Below the pieces are notes generated by a model. It was not told where the DNA came from, ran no database searches, and was given only the letters and a program-made list of their open reading frames with translations. A program made the translations under genes and the position numbers. A stretch of DNA of 64,000 nt from Bacillus spizizenii TU-B-10 (GTDB taxonomy: Bacteria; Bacillota; Bacilli; Bacillales; Bacillaceae), in assembly GCF_000227465.1 (NCBI RefSeq), contig NC_016047.1:1379001-1443000 (forward strand), in the 5' to 3' direction. Of the stretch, positions 35,952 to 45,081 are shown piece after piece (positions within the stretch are counted from its first letter, which is position 1; every line of letters starts with the position of its first letter).

Positions 35952-37394
35952 ATGCAGAAGCTAAATAAAAGTGTGTACGATCACTATACTCAGTATCCGG
36001 AAAAAATTCTCCAATTCGGAGAAGGGAACTTTCTTCGAGGATTTGTCGATTGGCAGATTGATCAATTGAATCAACACACTGATTTTAATGGGAGCGTCGC
36101 AGTTGTGCAGCCAAGAGGGTCAGAAAAAATCAAAAGGTTAAATCAGCAAGATGGTTTATACACGCTTTTTTTACAGGGAATGAAAAACGGAGAAGCGGTA
36201 AACGAGCATATGATTATCAACTCAATCAGCCGCGGAATTGATCTGTTTTCTGATTATGAAGCTTACAAAGAATTGGCTTCAAGTGAAGAGCTGCGGTTTA
36301 TCATTTCCAACACCACTGAGGCAGGTATCGTATGTGATGAAAAAGATCGTTTAGAGGATAGGCCGCAAAAAACATTCCCTGGGAAATTAACGGCATTTCT
36401 CTACTTTCGCTATCAAGCTTTTAAAGGAGATCAGACTAAAGGCTGTGTCTTGATCCCATGTGAGCTGATCGAGAATAATGGCGAAAAGCTGAAGGAAACG
36501 ATTCTTCATTATGCAGATCTATGGAAGCTGGAAGAAGGGTTTACACAGTGGATTCATGATGCCAACACGTTTTGTAATAGTTTAGTAGACCGCATTGTCC
36601 CGGGCTTTCCTGTCGACAGCATTGATGAGATTACTGCAGATCTGGGCTATCAAGATGAACTGATAGTTGTGGGAGAGCAGTATTATTTATGGGTTATCGA
36701 GGGGCCGGATTGGATTGGGGAAGAACTGCCTTTTGCAGCTGCCGGGCTCCATACAAAGATTGTCAGCGACCTGACCCCTTACAGGATTAAAAAAGTGAGA
36801 ATTTTAAATGGCGCTCATACGGCAATGACGCCAGTTGCTTTATTATACGGCTTAAAAACTGTGCGGGATGCTGTCGAGCATCCGGAAGTGGGGCAGTTTA
36901 TTAGAGAGATGATCGGTGACGACATTCTTCCTGTTTTAAAAATGGAAGGGCTTTCTCAATATGCTGATGATGTGCTGAATCGTTTCAAAAACCCGTATAT
37001 TAAGCATTATCTAGAAAGCATTGCATTGAACTCCGTTTCCAAATTCAAAACGAGAAACCTGCCGACCATTCAGGAATATGCTGAACAGAAGGGACAGCTT
37101 CCTGAACGCTTGGTGTTTTCTTTCAGCGCTCTTTTGTATTTTTATCAGGGAAACGAGAAATTGCAGGATGATCCGGCTGTTCTTCAATTTTTCAAAGAGG
37201 TGTGGCATCAGGAGAATGGAGACATGCTCCGTATCGCCTCAAGGGTGTTAGGCGAAGAGCGGCTGTGGGGGGCAGATCTGAACGAGATACCGAGGCTGAC
37301 TGAGAGAGTCGCTGATTACTTGAATCATATTCATGAGCTGGGAATGCAGCGGGCTCTTGAACAATGCTGCACACAAAGGGGAGAGGTACGATGA
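35952..37394 (+). CDS. uxaB: Altronate oxidoreductase (tagaturonate reductase)
   Basis: A 480-residue NAD-dependent long-chain dehydrogenase of the mannitol dehydrogenase family. It reduces D-tagaturonate to D-altronate. N-terminal ILQFGEGNFLRGFVDWQID binds NAD; the catalytic Lys lies in the VRILNGAHTAMTPVALL stretch near residue 282. The ATG at 35952 is chosen over 35946 because GGGAGG then lies eight bases upstream. It overlaps the start of uxaA by four bases (37391-37394). Confidence 0.93.
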   Translation: MQKLNKSVYDHYTQYPEKILQFGEGNFLRGFVDWQIDQLNQHTDFNGSVAVVQPRGSEKIKRLNQQDGLYTLFLQGMKNGEAVNEHMIINSISRGIDLFSDYEAYKELASSEELRFIISNTTEAGIVCDEKDRLEDRPQKTFPGKLTAFLYFRYQAFKGDQTKGCVLIPCELIENNGEKLKETILHYADLWKLEEGFTQWIHDANTFCNSLVDRIVPGFPVDSIDEITADLGYQDELIVVGEQYYLWVIEGPDWIGEELPFAAAGLHTKIVSDLTPYRIKKVRILNGAHTAMTPVALLYGLKTVRDAVEHPEVGQFIREMIGDDILPVLKMEGLSQYADDVLNRFKNPYIKHYLESIALNSVSKFKTRNLPTIQEYAEQKGQLPERLVFSFSALLYFYQGNEKLQDDPAVLQFFKEVWHQENGDMLRIASRVLGEERLWGADLNEIPRLTERVADYLNHIHELGMQRALEQCCTQRGEVR

Positions 37395-38884
37395 AGTCAT
37401 TTATAAAGATTCATAAACAAGATAATGTCCTTCTTGCTCTGCGGGATATTGAGAAGGGAGAGCGGCTGAATGCGGATGGCATGTCGATTGAAGTGAAGGA
37501 TGATATAAAAAGAGGCCACAAGATTGCGCTTCAGCCTATCAAAGAAAACGACAGCATCATCAAATACGGGTTTCCAATCGGGCATGCATCACAAGATATA
37601 TCCATCGGAGAGCATATTCATGTCCATAATACAAAAACAAACCTGTCTGATATCCAAACATACAGCTATACACCGAGATTTGATGAAAATCCGTACTCAA
37701 ATGAGAACCGGACGTTTAAAGGATTTAAAAGAGAAAACGGAGCTGCCGGTGTACGCAATGAATTGTGGATTGTGCCAACTGTCGGCTGCGTCAATGGGAT
37801 AGCTGAAAAAATGCTCCAGCGTTTTGTCAGAGAAACGGGGGATATCGCTCCATTCGATAACGTGCTCGTGTTAAAACACCAATACGGATGCTCGCAGCTT
37901 GGCGACGACCACGAAAATACGAAGCAAATCCTGCTGAATGCCATTCGCCATCCAAATGCCGGCGGTGTCTTGGTGTTAGGGCTTGGCTGTGAAAACAATG
38001 AGCTGGCAGGAATGAAGGAAGCACTGCAGGACGTGAACCTGAATCGGGTGAAATTTCTCGAATCCCAGTCTGTGACCGACGAAATGGAGGCAGGCGTTGC
38101 TTTGCTGAAGGAGATTCATGAAGCGGCCAAAGGGGATAGGCGAGAAGACATTCCGCTGTCCGAACTGAAAATCGGGCTGAAATGCGGAGGTTCGGACGGT
38201 TTTTCCGGTATAACGGCAAACCCGCTGCTTGGCCATTTTTCAGATTATATCATCGCTCAGGGAGGGAGCACGGTGCTGACGGAAGTCCCGGAAATGTTCG
38301 GTGCGGAAACCATCCTGATGCAGCGGGCTGCCAATGAAGAAGTGTTTCATAAAATTGTCGATTTAATCAATGATTTCAAACAATATTTTATAAAACATGA
38401 TCAGCCGGTGTACGAAAATCCTTCACCGGGCAATAAAGCAGGAGGTATTTCTACGCTTGAGGATAAATCGCTGGGCTGCACGCAAAAAGCGGGGATTTCT
38501 CCTGTCGCGGATGTCTTGAAATACGGCGAAGTGCTCAAGACAAAAGGGCTGACGCTTTTGAGCGCGCCTGGCAATGATTTGATCGCTTCCTCCGCATTGG
38601 CGGCGGCGGGCTGCCAAATTGTCCTCTTTACAACGGGGAGAGGCACGCCGTTCGGCACCTTTGTCCCGACAGTGAAGGTAGCGACAAACACTCAGCTGTA
38701 CGAGGCGAAACCGCATTGGATTGATTTTAACGCAGGTCTTTTAGCGGAGGATGATGTGCATGAGGAATTTGTGCTGCGGGAGTTTATCCACTATATGATT
38801 GAAGTGGCCAGCGGTCAGCTTGTGAACCATGAAAAAAATGATTTCAGAGAACTTGCCATTTTTAAATCGGGTGTGACGTTATAA
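37391..38884 (+). CDS. uxaA: Altronate dehydratase
   Basis: A 497-residue cytoplasmic iron-dependent enzyme that dehydrates D-altronate to 2-keto-3-deoxy-gluconate, the last galacturonate-specific step. It has an N-terminal SAF-like domain (residues 1-90) and a large catalytic domain with the motifs GVRNELWIVPTVGCVN, HQYGCSQLGDD, LKCGGSDGFSG and GCTQKAG (cysteine ligands for iron). The product joins the UxuA product and continues through KdgK and KdgA coded elsewhere. Last gene of the operon, closed by a strong terminator. Confidence 0.94.
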   Translation: MKSFIKIHKQDNVLLALRDIEKGERLNADGMSIEVKDDIKRGHKIALQPIKENDSIIKYGFPIGHASQDISIGEHIHVHNTKTNLSDIQTYSYTPRFDENPYSNENRTFKGFKRENGAAGVRNELWIVPTVGCVNGIAEKMLQRFVRETGDIAPFDNVLVLKHQYGCSQLGDDHENTKQILLNAIRHPNAGGVLVLGLGCENNELAGMKEALQDVNLNRVKFLESQSVTDEMEAGVALLKEIHEAAKGDRREDIPLSELKIGLKCGGSDGFSGITANPLLGHFSDYIIAQGGSTVLTEVPEMFGAETILMQRAANEEVFHKIVDLINDFKQYFIKHDQPVYENPSPGNKAGGISTLEDKSLGCTQKAGISPVADVLKYGEVLKTKGLTLLSAPGNDLIASSALAAAGCQIVLFTTGRGTPFGTFVPTVKVATNTQLYEAKPHWIDFNAGLLAEDDVHEEFVLREFIHYMIEVASGQLVNHEKNDFRELAIFKSGVTL

Positions 38885-38920
38885 TGAAAAAGGCTATCCT
38901 CCGGAGGATAGCCTTTTTCA
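38885..38920. terminator. Bidirectional terminator between uxaA and yjnA
   Basis: AAAAAGGCTATCCTCC and GGAGGATAGCCTTTTT form a perfect 16-bp inverted repeat without an unpaired centre. Confidence 0.92.
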
Positions 38921-39685
38921 TTAGATCAATTTTAAGCCACTGACCAAAATGATGGACGCCATAATAAATTGCAGCGGACGCGGGGAGAATCGAGGCGAGA
39001 GATGGCTCCCGATAAGCACGCCGGGAATCGAACCGATCAGCAGGTTAGCTGCCAGCATGTAATCCACGCTTCCGAAGCTTGCGTTCAAAATGCCTGCTGC
39101 CGTAACGAGAAGAAAAGCATGCGCGATATCTGTTCCGACAATCTGTGACGCTTTCATGTTGAATAAGTAGATCATGGCAATTGCAAATAATGACCCGGAA
39201 CCGATGGATGTTAATCCGACAATAAATCCAAACACAACACCAATAAAAATCGTCAGCGCCCGCTTATTTTCAAGCGGCATCAGCTGCCAGCGGTTCGGGC
39301 GAAGCTTTCTATCCAAAAACAAACGAACGATGATTGAAATGGCAACTAGCGTTAACACATAGCCAAGAGCGTGCTTAATAATTTCTTCCTGATGCTGATG
39401 AAAGGCGGGGAACAAATGCAGTATGCCAATGGCTAGCGACGCACTCGGAATACTGCCGATGGCTAAGTATTTTACTAATTTAAAGTTAATTGTTTTCTGC
39501 CGCCAATGGGAGGCAACGCCAAACAGCTTTGTGATCGAGTTATATACAAGATCCGTACCGACCGCGATGGAAGGATTAATTCCAAGCACAATTAAAAGAG
39601 GAGTTAATAAGGCCGCTCCGCCCACTCCCGTCAATCCGACTAAGGCTCCGACAAACAAACCCATCAATATGATGCTTACACTCAT
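38921..39685 (-). CDS. yjnA: TauE/SafE-type anion permease YjnA
   Basis: A 254-residue membrane protein of the TSUP (UPF0721) family with about eight hydrophobic segments. The opening GLFVGALVGLTGVGGAALLTPLLIVLGINPSIAVGTDL (in part) and its internal second copy FGFIVGLTSIGSGSLFAIA show the repeated half typical of the family. It would move a sulphur-containing or other small organic anion across the membrane; the substrate is unknown. AGGAGGC precedes the ATG. Convergent with uxaA. Confidence 0.88.
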   Translation of the reverse strand: MSVSIILMGLFVGALVGLTGVGGAALLTPLLIVLGINPSIAVGTDLVYNSITKLFGVASHWRQKTINFKLVKYLAIGSIPSASLAIGILHLFPAFHQHQEEIIKHALGYVLTLVAISIIVRLFLDRKLRPNRWQLMPLENKRALTIFIGVVFGFIVGLTSIGSGSLFAIAMIYLFNMKASQIVGTDIAHAFLLVTAAGILNASFGSVDYMLAANLLIGSIPGVLIGSHLSPRFSPRPLQFIMASIILVSGLKLI

Positions 39686-39868
39686 GATAAAGGCCTCCTG
39701 AAAACCCGACTATTTTTATCAGATTATATATGATTAGATCGCGTTAATCAATTAAATTTTTTGAATTTTTGCACGGTTAGCTGCTTGGGATTTTGGTTTG
39801 CTCAATATCTTTATTCATTTGACCTATAATGAGTGTCTGGACGAAATCTGGAAGTGAGCCGGAGGCAT

Positions 39869-39903
39869 AAAAAAAGATACCCCTAAACAGGTATCTTTTT
39901 TCT
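39869..39903 (-). terminator. Terminator after yjoA
   Basis: AAAAAAGATACC and GGTATCTTTTTT arms with a short loop; on the leftward strand it ends in T residues. Confidence 0.8.
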
Positions 39904-39911
39904 CGTTTACG

Positions 39912-40376
39912 TTACATGCGCTGCTGATAGAAAGGAAGCTCTGTGTGGCCCATTTCCCGCACATAAACGAACAGGTTGCCTTTATGATGAATTTCATGCT
40001 CCATTGCTAGCTGAAGCAGGGCGCTGCCTGTGACTTTTCTGCCGAAAGCGGCTGTCAGATCAATTTCTCTGTCCAGTTGCTCTTCAGTCAGCTGTTCAAG
40101 GATAGCGGCCGTTTTTTCTGTATAAGTTTTTGCCAGAACATTGAGATCTGTTTCTGTTTCTTCCTGCTTGTTTTGAAATGGTGAAGCATTGCCTTCTTTA
40201 ATGACATTTGCGAACAAGTGGAAAGACGTAAGAATGTGTTTGACCAGCTCTTCCGCTGACATTGACGTTTCAGCCGGTTTGTAGCCGTAATGGTCTTTGC
40301 TGATTTTTTCAGCAAGCTCATTGGTCACGTTTCGATGGGATAAAAAATGGCTGACAATTTGATTGGATTGGCTCAA
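39912..40376 (-). CDS. yjoA: DinB-family protein YjoA
   Basis: A 154-residue four-helix-bundle protein of the DinB family. The probable metal ligands are His in ELVKHILTSFHLF and the pair in MEHEIHHKGNL near residue 130. Such proteins act as thiol-dependent S-transferases or are of unknown role. TTG at 40376 has GGAGGAG eight bases upstream; the earlier ATG at 40412 has none. Diverges from yjoB. Confidence 0.85.
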   Translation of the reverse strand: MSQSNQIVSHFLSHRNVTNELAEKISKDHYGYKPAETSMSAEELVKHILTSFHLFANVIKEGNASPFQNKQEETETDLNVLAKTYTEKTAAILEQLTEEQLDREIDLTAAFGRKVTGSALLQLAMEHEIHHKGNLFVYVREMGHTELPFYQQRM

Positions 40377-40461
40377 TATGATCTCCTCCATATGTAAAAA
40401 TGAATGGTGCAATGAAATCCTATATCAACGGTTATCAATTCACAAGTAATATGCTGTGGGA

Positions 40462-40489
40462 TGAAACAAAATGCTATGTCAATCGTATA
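40462..40489 (+). promoter_or_regulatory. Sigma-W promoter of yjoB
   Basis: TGAAAC, 16 bases, CGTATA, which is the classic ECF sigma-W promoter. yjoB is a known sigma-W target, so cell-envelope stress should induce it. Confidence 0.85.
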
Positions 40490-40524
40490 TATAACGTTCA
40501 CAAAATATGAAATGGAGTATAAAC

Positions 40525-41796
40525 ATGACAAACATACCTTTCATTTATCAGTACGAAGAAAAAGAGAATGAAAGAGCTGCAGCGGGCTACGGCACTTTCG
40601 GTTACCTTATCACACGGATTGAAGAAACGCTTTATGATCAATACGGTATATTCTATGAGCTCTATGCCAGTGATGACCCGAACACGGAATACTGGGAGCT
40701 TCTTGTAGAAGATGTCCGCAGCGGTTCATTGGAGCCTGAGCATGTGGCATATATATTTGAAAAGCTTGAAAAGAAAACCTTTGCTTACGATGAAGATGAA
40801 AAAGAACCGGATTATACCGTCCATAAGTCTATAAGAAACAGTGTATACGCGTATCCTGAAAAGGGAGTTGCTTTTGCCAGAATTCCTTATTTTCAAGATG
40901 GGAGCATCATGAGTTTTGATTGTCTGTTTGCGGTTAACGATGAAAAGATGCGTGCATTTCTGGAGGGAGTCAGACCGCGTCTCTGGGAAAAAAGCAAGCG
41001 GAAAGTGACCGTTTTTACGGATGGAGATGGAGGAACTTCAAGAGAGCAGGAAGCGATTGTCAGAGAGGTTCAGCGGAGTCAGGTAATCATGAATCCGCTA
41101 TTGAAAAAAGAGATATACAGATCAATTGATCAGTTTTTTCATAGTGATAAATCGTTTTATCAAACGTATGACATTCCGTACAAGCGCGGCATTCTGTTAT
41201 ATGGACCTCCTGGAAACGGAAAGACGACATTAGTGAAGTCGATCGCAGGCAGTATCGATGCACCTGTTGCCTATTGGCAAATTACTGAATTTACGTCGAG
41301 CGAGACAATAGAAGAAGTCTTTCAGGCAGCGAGACGCCTCGCTCCTGCAGTTCTCGTCATCGAGGATATAGATTCGATGCCGGAAGATGTGCGATCCTTT
41401 TTTCTCAATACGTTGGACGGCGCGACATCAAAAGAGGGGCTATTTCTCATCGGCACGACAAACTATCCCGAAGAGATCGATCCAGGTTTGATGAATCGTG
41501 CAGGACGATTTGACCGTGCCTATGAAATCGGGCTTCCGGATAAGGAGCTGCGGCTGGAATATATGAAAATGAGAGGCTTTGACATCTTTTTGAGTGAAGA
41601 AGAAATAAAAAACGCCTCAAAGCTTACAGAAGGCTTTTCCTTTGCACAGCTGGGAGAATTATATGTATCTTCAGCGCTTCAATGGCACCAAGAAGGGAAT
41701 CATCATATTGAAACCATGGTGAAAGACATGACAGGAGAGCAAAGAAAAAGCCGGCAAGGAAGCTGGATGGAAAAAAACAAAGTCGGTTTTCACTAA
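40525..41796 (+). CDS. yjoB: AAA+ ATPase YjoB
   Basis: A 423-residue cytoplasmic protein. The N-terminal 190 residues are a family-specific domain; then an AAA+ module with Walker [11 protein letters not shown] near 228, Walker [10 protein letters not shown] near 278, sensor-1 [24 protein letters not shown] with the arginine finger near 325. It resembles BCS1-type AAA proteins. YjoB has been described as a chaperone-like or protein-quality ATPase, also linked to FtsH control; I treat this as uncertain. The ATG at 40525 is preceded by a GGAG sequence. Confidence 0.9.
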   Translation: MTNIPFIYQYEEKENERAAAGYGTFGYLITRIEETLYDQYGIFYELYASDDPNTEYWELLVEDVRSGSLEPEHVAYIFEKLEKKTFAYDEDEKEPDYTVHKSIRNSVYAYPEKGVAFARIPYFQDGSIMSFDCLFAVNDEKMRAFLEGVRPRLWEKSKRKVTVFTDGDGGTSREQEAIVREVQRSQVIMNPLLKKEIYRSIDQFFHSDKSFYQTYDIPYKRGILLYGPPGNGKTTLVKSIAGSIDAPVAYWQITEFTSSETIEEVFQAARRLAPAVLVIEDIDSMPEDVRSFFLNTLDGATSKEGLFLIGTTNYPEEIDPGLMNRAGRFDRAYEIGLPDKELRLEYMKMRGFDIFLSEEEIKNASKLTEGFSFAQLGELYVSSALQWHQEGNHHIETMVKDMTGEQRKSRQGSWMEKNKVGFH

Positions 41797-41799
41797 AAG

Positions 41800-41834
41800 A
41801 AAGCACGGGTTTTTGAAAAACCCGCGCTTTTTTG
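41800..41834 (+). terminator. Terminator after yjoB
   Basis: AAAGCACGGGTTTTT and AAAAACCCGCGCTTT form a long stem, followed by T residues. Confidence 0.85.
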
Positions 41835-41875
41835 TTGCGGTTAGCCGAAATTCGACAATTGCGGTCTTTTTGCGT
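41835..41875 (+). promoter_or_regulatory. ComA boxes upstream of rapA
   Basis: TTGCGGTTAGCCGAAA (41835-41850) matches the ComA palindrome TTGCGGnnnnCCGCAA with two mismatches. A second half-site TTGCGG begins at 41859. A -10 like TAAAAT lies at 41899-41904 with a weak -35, as expected for an activator-dependent promoter. ComA is known to activate rapA. Confidence 0.8.
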
Positions 41876-41940
41876 TCTTCTTTTTCTTGTAAATATGATA
41901 AAATATGACATATCTCGGGTAACTCAAAAGGGGGGATTAA

Positions 41941-43077
41941 TTGAGGATGAAGCAGACGATTCCGTCCTCTTATGTCGGGCTTAAAATTAATGAATGGTAT
42001 ACCCATATCCGGCAGTTCCACGTTGCTGAAGCCGAACGGGTCAAGCTCGAAGTAGAAAGAGAAATCGAGGATATGGAAGAAGATCAAGACTTGCTGCTGT
42101 ATTATTCTTTAATGGAGTTCAGACATCGTGTCATGCTGGATTACATTAAGCCTTTTGGAGAGGACACGTCGCAGCTAGAGTTTTCAGAATTATTAGAAGA
42201 CATTGAAGGGAATCAGTACAAGCTGACAGGGCTTCTCGAGTATTACTTTAATTTTTTTCGAGGAATGTATGAATTTAAGCAGAAAATGTTTGTCAGTGCC
42301 ATGATGTATTATAAACGGGCAGAAAAGAATCTTGCCCTCGTCTCGGATGATATTGAGAAGGCCGAGTTTGCTTTTAAGATGGCCGAGATTTTTTACAATT
42401 TAAAGCAAACCTATGTTTCGATGAGCTACGCCGTTCAGGCATTAGAAACGTACCAAATGTATGAAACGTACACCGTCCGCAGAATCCAATGTGAATTCGT
42501 TATTGCAGGAAATTATGATGATATGCAGTATCCAGAAAGAGCATTGCCCCACTTAGAACTGGCTTTAGATCTTGCAAAGAAAGAAGGCAATCCCCGCCTG
42601 ATCAGTTCTGCCCTGTACAATCTCGGCAACTGCTATGAGAAAATGGGTGAACTGCAAAAGGCAGCCGAATACTTTGAGAAATCTGTTTCTATTTGCAAGT
42701 CGGAAAAGTTCGATAATCTTCCGCATTCTATCTACTCTTTAACACAGGTTCTGTATAAACAAAAAAATGATGCCGAAGCGCAAAAACAGTATCGTGAAGG
42801 ATTGGAAATCGCCCGTCAATACAGTGATGAATTATTTGTGGAGCTTTTTCAATTTTTACATGCGTTATATGGAAAAAACATTGACACAGAATCAGTCTCA
42901 CACACCTTTCAATTTCTTGAAGAACATATGCTGTATCCTTATATTGAAGAGCTGGCGCATGATGCTGCCCAATTCTATATAGAAAACGGACAGCCCGAAA
43001 AAGCACTTTCATTTTATGAGAAAATGGTGCACGCACAAAAACAAATCCAGAGAGGAGATTGTTTATATGAAATCTAA
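41941..43077 (+). CDS. rapA: Response-regulator aspartate phosphatase RapA
   Basis: A 378-residue cytoplasmic phosphatase that removes phosphate from Spo0F and so delays sporulation. The N-terminal three-helix bundle (residues 1-70, KINEWYTHIRQFHVAEAE) holds the catalytic surface; six to seven TPR repeats follow, among them LYNLGNCYEKMGELQKAAEYFEKS and VQALETYQMYETYTV. The Phr peptide binds in the TPR groove and inhibits it. TTG at 41941, with AAAGGGGGGA upstream; an ATG two codons later is an alternative. phrA overlaps the end by 11 bp. Confidence 0.95.
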   Translation: MRMKQTIPSSYVGLKINEWYTHIRQFHVAEAERVKLEVEREIEDMEEDQDLLLYYSLMEFRHRVMLDYIKPFGEDTSQLEFSELLEDIEGNQYKLTGLLEYYFNFFRGMYEFKQKMFVSAMMYYKRAEKNLALVSDDIEKAEFAFKMAEIFYNLKQTYVSMSYAVQALETYQMYETYTVRRIQCEFVIAGNYDDMQYPERALPHLELALDLAKKEGNPRLISSALYNLGNCYEKMGELQKAAEYFEKSVSICKSEKFDNLPHSIYSLTQVLYKQKNDAEAQKQYREGLEIARQYSDELFVELFQFLHALYGKNIDTESVSHTFQFLEEHMLYPYIEELAHDAAQFYIENGQPEKALSFYEKMVHAQKQIQRGDCLYEI

Positions 43078-43201
43078 ATGGATGTCAGGTTTGTTGCTCG
43101 TTGCGATCGGGTTTAGCTTTACTCAGGTAATGGTCCATGCAGGAGAAACAGCAGACGCAGAGGGGAAAACATTCCATATTGCGGCACGCAATCAAACATG
43201 A
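43067..43201 (+). CDS. phrA: Phr signalling peptide precursor PhrA
   Basis: A 44-residue pre-peptide. It has a signal sequence (KSKWMSGLLLVAIGFSFTQVMVHA) and ends in ARNQT, the mature pentapeptide known to inhibit RapA after export, processing and re-import by Opp. The gene starts within the rapA 3' end with AGAGGAGA upstream. Exact match of the last five residues makes the assignment firm. Confidence 0.97.
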   Translation: MKSKWMSGLLLVAIGFSFTQVMVHAGETADAEGKTFHIAARNQT

Positions 43202-43208
43202 TGATGAC

Positions 43209-43236
43209 AAAAAAGACCCTCAGGGGTCTTTTTTAT
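43209..43236 (+). terminator. Terminator after phrA
   Basis: AAAAAGACCCT and AGGGGTCTTTTTT form a stem with a two-base centre and T-run. Confidence 0.85.
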
Positions 43237-43490
43237 TTTAGCTTCCATTCTTTTATGGTCAGCTCAGAAGATCCGCTTGCCACCAGAGGATCTGCATGTC
43301 CGATTTCCGCCGCTTCTTCCAGAGAAGCTGTTTCGATGACGTAGGCTCCGCCTGTGGCGTCGCTGAATGGCCCGAACATTTTTAAGCGCTTTTCTGCCTG
43401 TAAGCGATCCAAAAATTCATAGTGGCCGGCTACATGCTCCTGATTGAATTGATGTTCTCGTTGTCAGCATTAAGTACGTATTCATCTCAT
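43233..43490 (-). pseudogene. YCII-domain protein gene with a damaged 5' end
   Basis: From 43233 the leftward frame codes HVAGHYEFLDRLQAEKRLKMFG through GGAYVIETASLEEAAEIG to IKEWKLK, a clear YciI/YCII domain missing only its first strand. The start region (AGGAGGGATATG) reads ATG-AGA-TGA and stops. The expected MRYEYVLNADNENINQEH can be restored by adding two bases after AGA and removing one copy of a TCAAT direct repeat. So two lesions, a 2-bp loss and a 5-bp duplication, have broken it. Function of YCII proteins is mostly unknown. Confidence 0.75.
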
Positions 43491-43607
43491 ATCCCTCCTA
43501 TTGAACTTCAGTTTAACACAATTATTCATATACCGGTGACGGATGATATGAGCTTTTCGTCCTACGAATGCCACCTATTTATGAAAAAGAAAAAGGAGAG
43601 ATGATAG

Positions 43608-44561
43608 GTGAGCATTCAAGTGAAGAAAAATTTGGTTTCTGAAGCGAAATACGCGCTGAAGTGCCCCAATGCGATGTCCGCTGAATACATTACCATTCAC
43701 AACACGGCAAATGATGCGTCAGCGGCTAATGAAATCAGCTATATGATTGGGAACACCAGCTCGACAAGCTTTCACTTTGCGGTGGATGATAAAGAGGTGA
43801 TTCAGGGTCTGCCGCTAAACCGAAACGCCTGGCACACGGGTGACGGCACTAACGGTACAGGAAACCGCAAATCAATCGGCGTCGAGATTTGCTACAGCAA
43901 ATCGGGAGGTCCAAAATATGAGGCCGCCGAAGCCTTGGCGATTTCTTTCGTGGCTCAGCTTTTGAAAGAGCGCGGCTGGGGAATAGACCGAGTGAGAAAG
44001 CATCAGGACTGGAGCGGAAAGTACTGCCCACACCGTATTTTATCAGAGGGGCGCTGGGATCAAGTGAAGGCGGCAATTGAGAAGGAGTTAAACGGAGCCG
44101 TGTCAGCGAAAAAGGTTTCAGTCTCTTCTTCGTCGTCTGAATACCATGTGAAAAAAGGCGATACACTGTCGGGGATTGCCGCATCACATGGTGTCAGTGT
44201 GAAAACGCTGCAAAGCATAAATCATATCACCGACCCTGATCACATCAAAGTCGGACAGGTGATTAAACTGTCTCAGGCGGCAACTTCTTCTAAAAGCCAT
44301 GCCGCGTCTTCCTATCCGCTCCCATCGGGAGTGATCAAAGTGACAAGCCCGCTAACGAAAGGGACAAACGTAAAGCAGGTGCAGACTGCTTTAGCTGCCC
44401 TTTATTTTTACCCTGATAAAGGAGCGAAAAATCACGGCGTTGACGGCGTTTATGGCCCGAAAACAGCAAATGCCGTGAAACGTTTTCAGTCTGTCAGCGG
44501 ATTAACGGCAGATGGCATTTACGGTCCGAAAACGAAAGCGAAAATAGAGGAAAAGCTGTAA
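43608..44561 (+). CDS. xlyB: N-acetylmuramoyl-L-alanine amidase XlyB
   Basis: A 317-residue cell-wall hydrolase. An Amidase_2 domain (residues 1-160) with zinc ligands in ITIHNTANDAS, NAWHTGDG and HQDWSGKYCPHR; a LysM domain near 180-225 (YHVKKGDTLSGIAASHGVSV); and a peptidoglycan-binding domain of the PG_binding_1 type at the end. It cuts the bond between MurNAc and L-Ala. It is PBSX-related but lies outside the xkd operons. GTG start at 43608 behind AAGGAGAG. A terminator follows. Confidence 0.93.
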   Translation: MSIQVKKNLVSEAKYALKCPNAMSAEYITIHNTANDASAANEISYMIGNTSSTSFHFAVDDKEVIQGLPLNRNAWHTGDGTNGTGNRKSIGVEICYSKSGGPKYEAAEALAISFVAQLLKERGWGIDRVRKHQDWSGKYCPHRILSEGRWDQVKAAIEKELNGAVSAKKVSVSSSSSEYHVKKGDTLSGIAASHGVSVKTLQSINHITDPDHIKVGQVIKLSQAATSSKSHAASSYPLPSGVIKVTSPLTKGTNVKQVQTALAALYFYPDKGAKNHGVDGVYGPKTANAVKRFQSVSGLTADGIYGPKTKAKIEEKL

Positions 44562-44567
44562 TCAACA

Positions 44568-44596
44568 AACGGAAGCAGCCAAGCTTCCGTTTTCTT
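44568..44596. terminator. Terminator after xlyB, shared with yjqA
   Basis: AACGGAAGC and GCTTCCGTT stem with a short loop, followed by TTCTTC. Confidence 0.75.
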
Positions 44597-44597
44597 C

Positions 44598-44975
44598 TTA
44601 CATACAAACTGCGGCAAGAGCCTTTTGAATATCATAAATGCTATCGTCTTTTTTAAACTGCTTTGAGACAGCGGGAAGTTCTGCGCCGGAGATCCAAATT
44701 TTCAACTCTGAATCAAGATCAAAGCGGCCGGCAGTCTCCACGCTGAATCTAGAAATGCTTTTGTACGGAATCGATTGAAATTCCGTTTTCTTTCCTGTGA
44801 TTCCCTGCTTATCTACAAGAATAAGCCGCTTGTCAGTAAAGACAATTAAATCGCGAACCAATTTAAACGCGGCACCGACATTCTCACCATCGAGTAAAAT
44901 ATGAGCCAGCTCTTCTTTCACCGCAGCCGTTGACAGTGTTGACGCATTGCCAAGTAATCCTTCAATAAATCCCAT
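44598..44975 (-). CDS. yjqA: Bacterial PH-domain protein YjqA
   Basis: A 125-residue protein, all of it a bacterial Pleckstrin-homology domain (bPH_1/DUF1696). It opens with MGFIEGLLGNAS, then DLIVFTDKRLILVDKQG, ISRFSVETAGRFDLDSELKIWI and a C-terminal helix. The function is unknown. TAGGAGG precedes the ATG. Leftward, convergent with xlyB and divergent from yjqB. Confidence 0.88.
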   Translation of the reverse strand: MGFIEGLLGNASTLSTAAVKEELAHILLDGENVGAAFKLVRDLIVFTDKRLILVDKQGITGKKTEFQSIPYKSISRFSVETAGRFDLDSELKIWISGAELPAVSKQFKKDDSIYDIQKALAAVCM

Positions 44976-45081
44976 GATATACCTCCTAATACGTATTCTA
45001 TCAAATCATACTATAAAAAAGGTTTTCATACATAGGCGAGTAGAGTAAACTGGTGCTGACTGGTAAAGGAGAGCATTCAAA

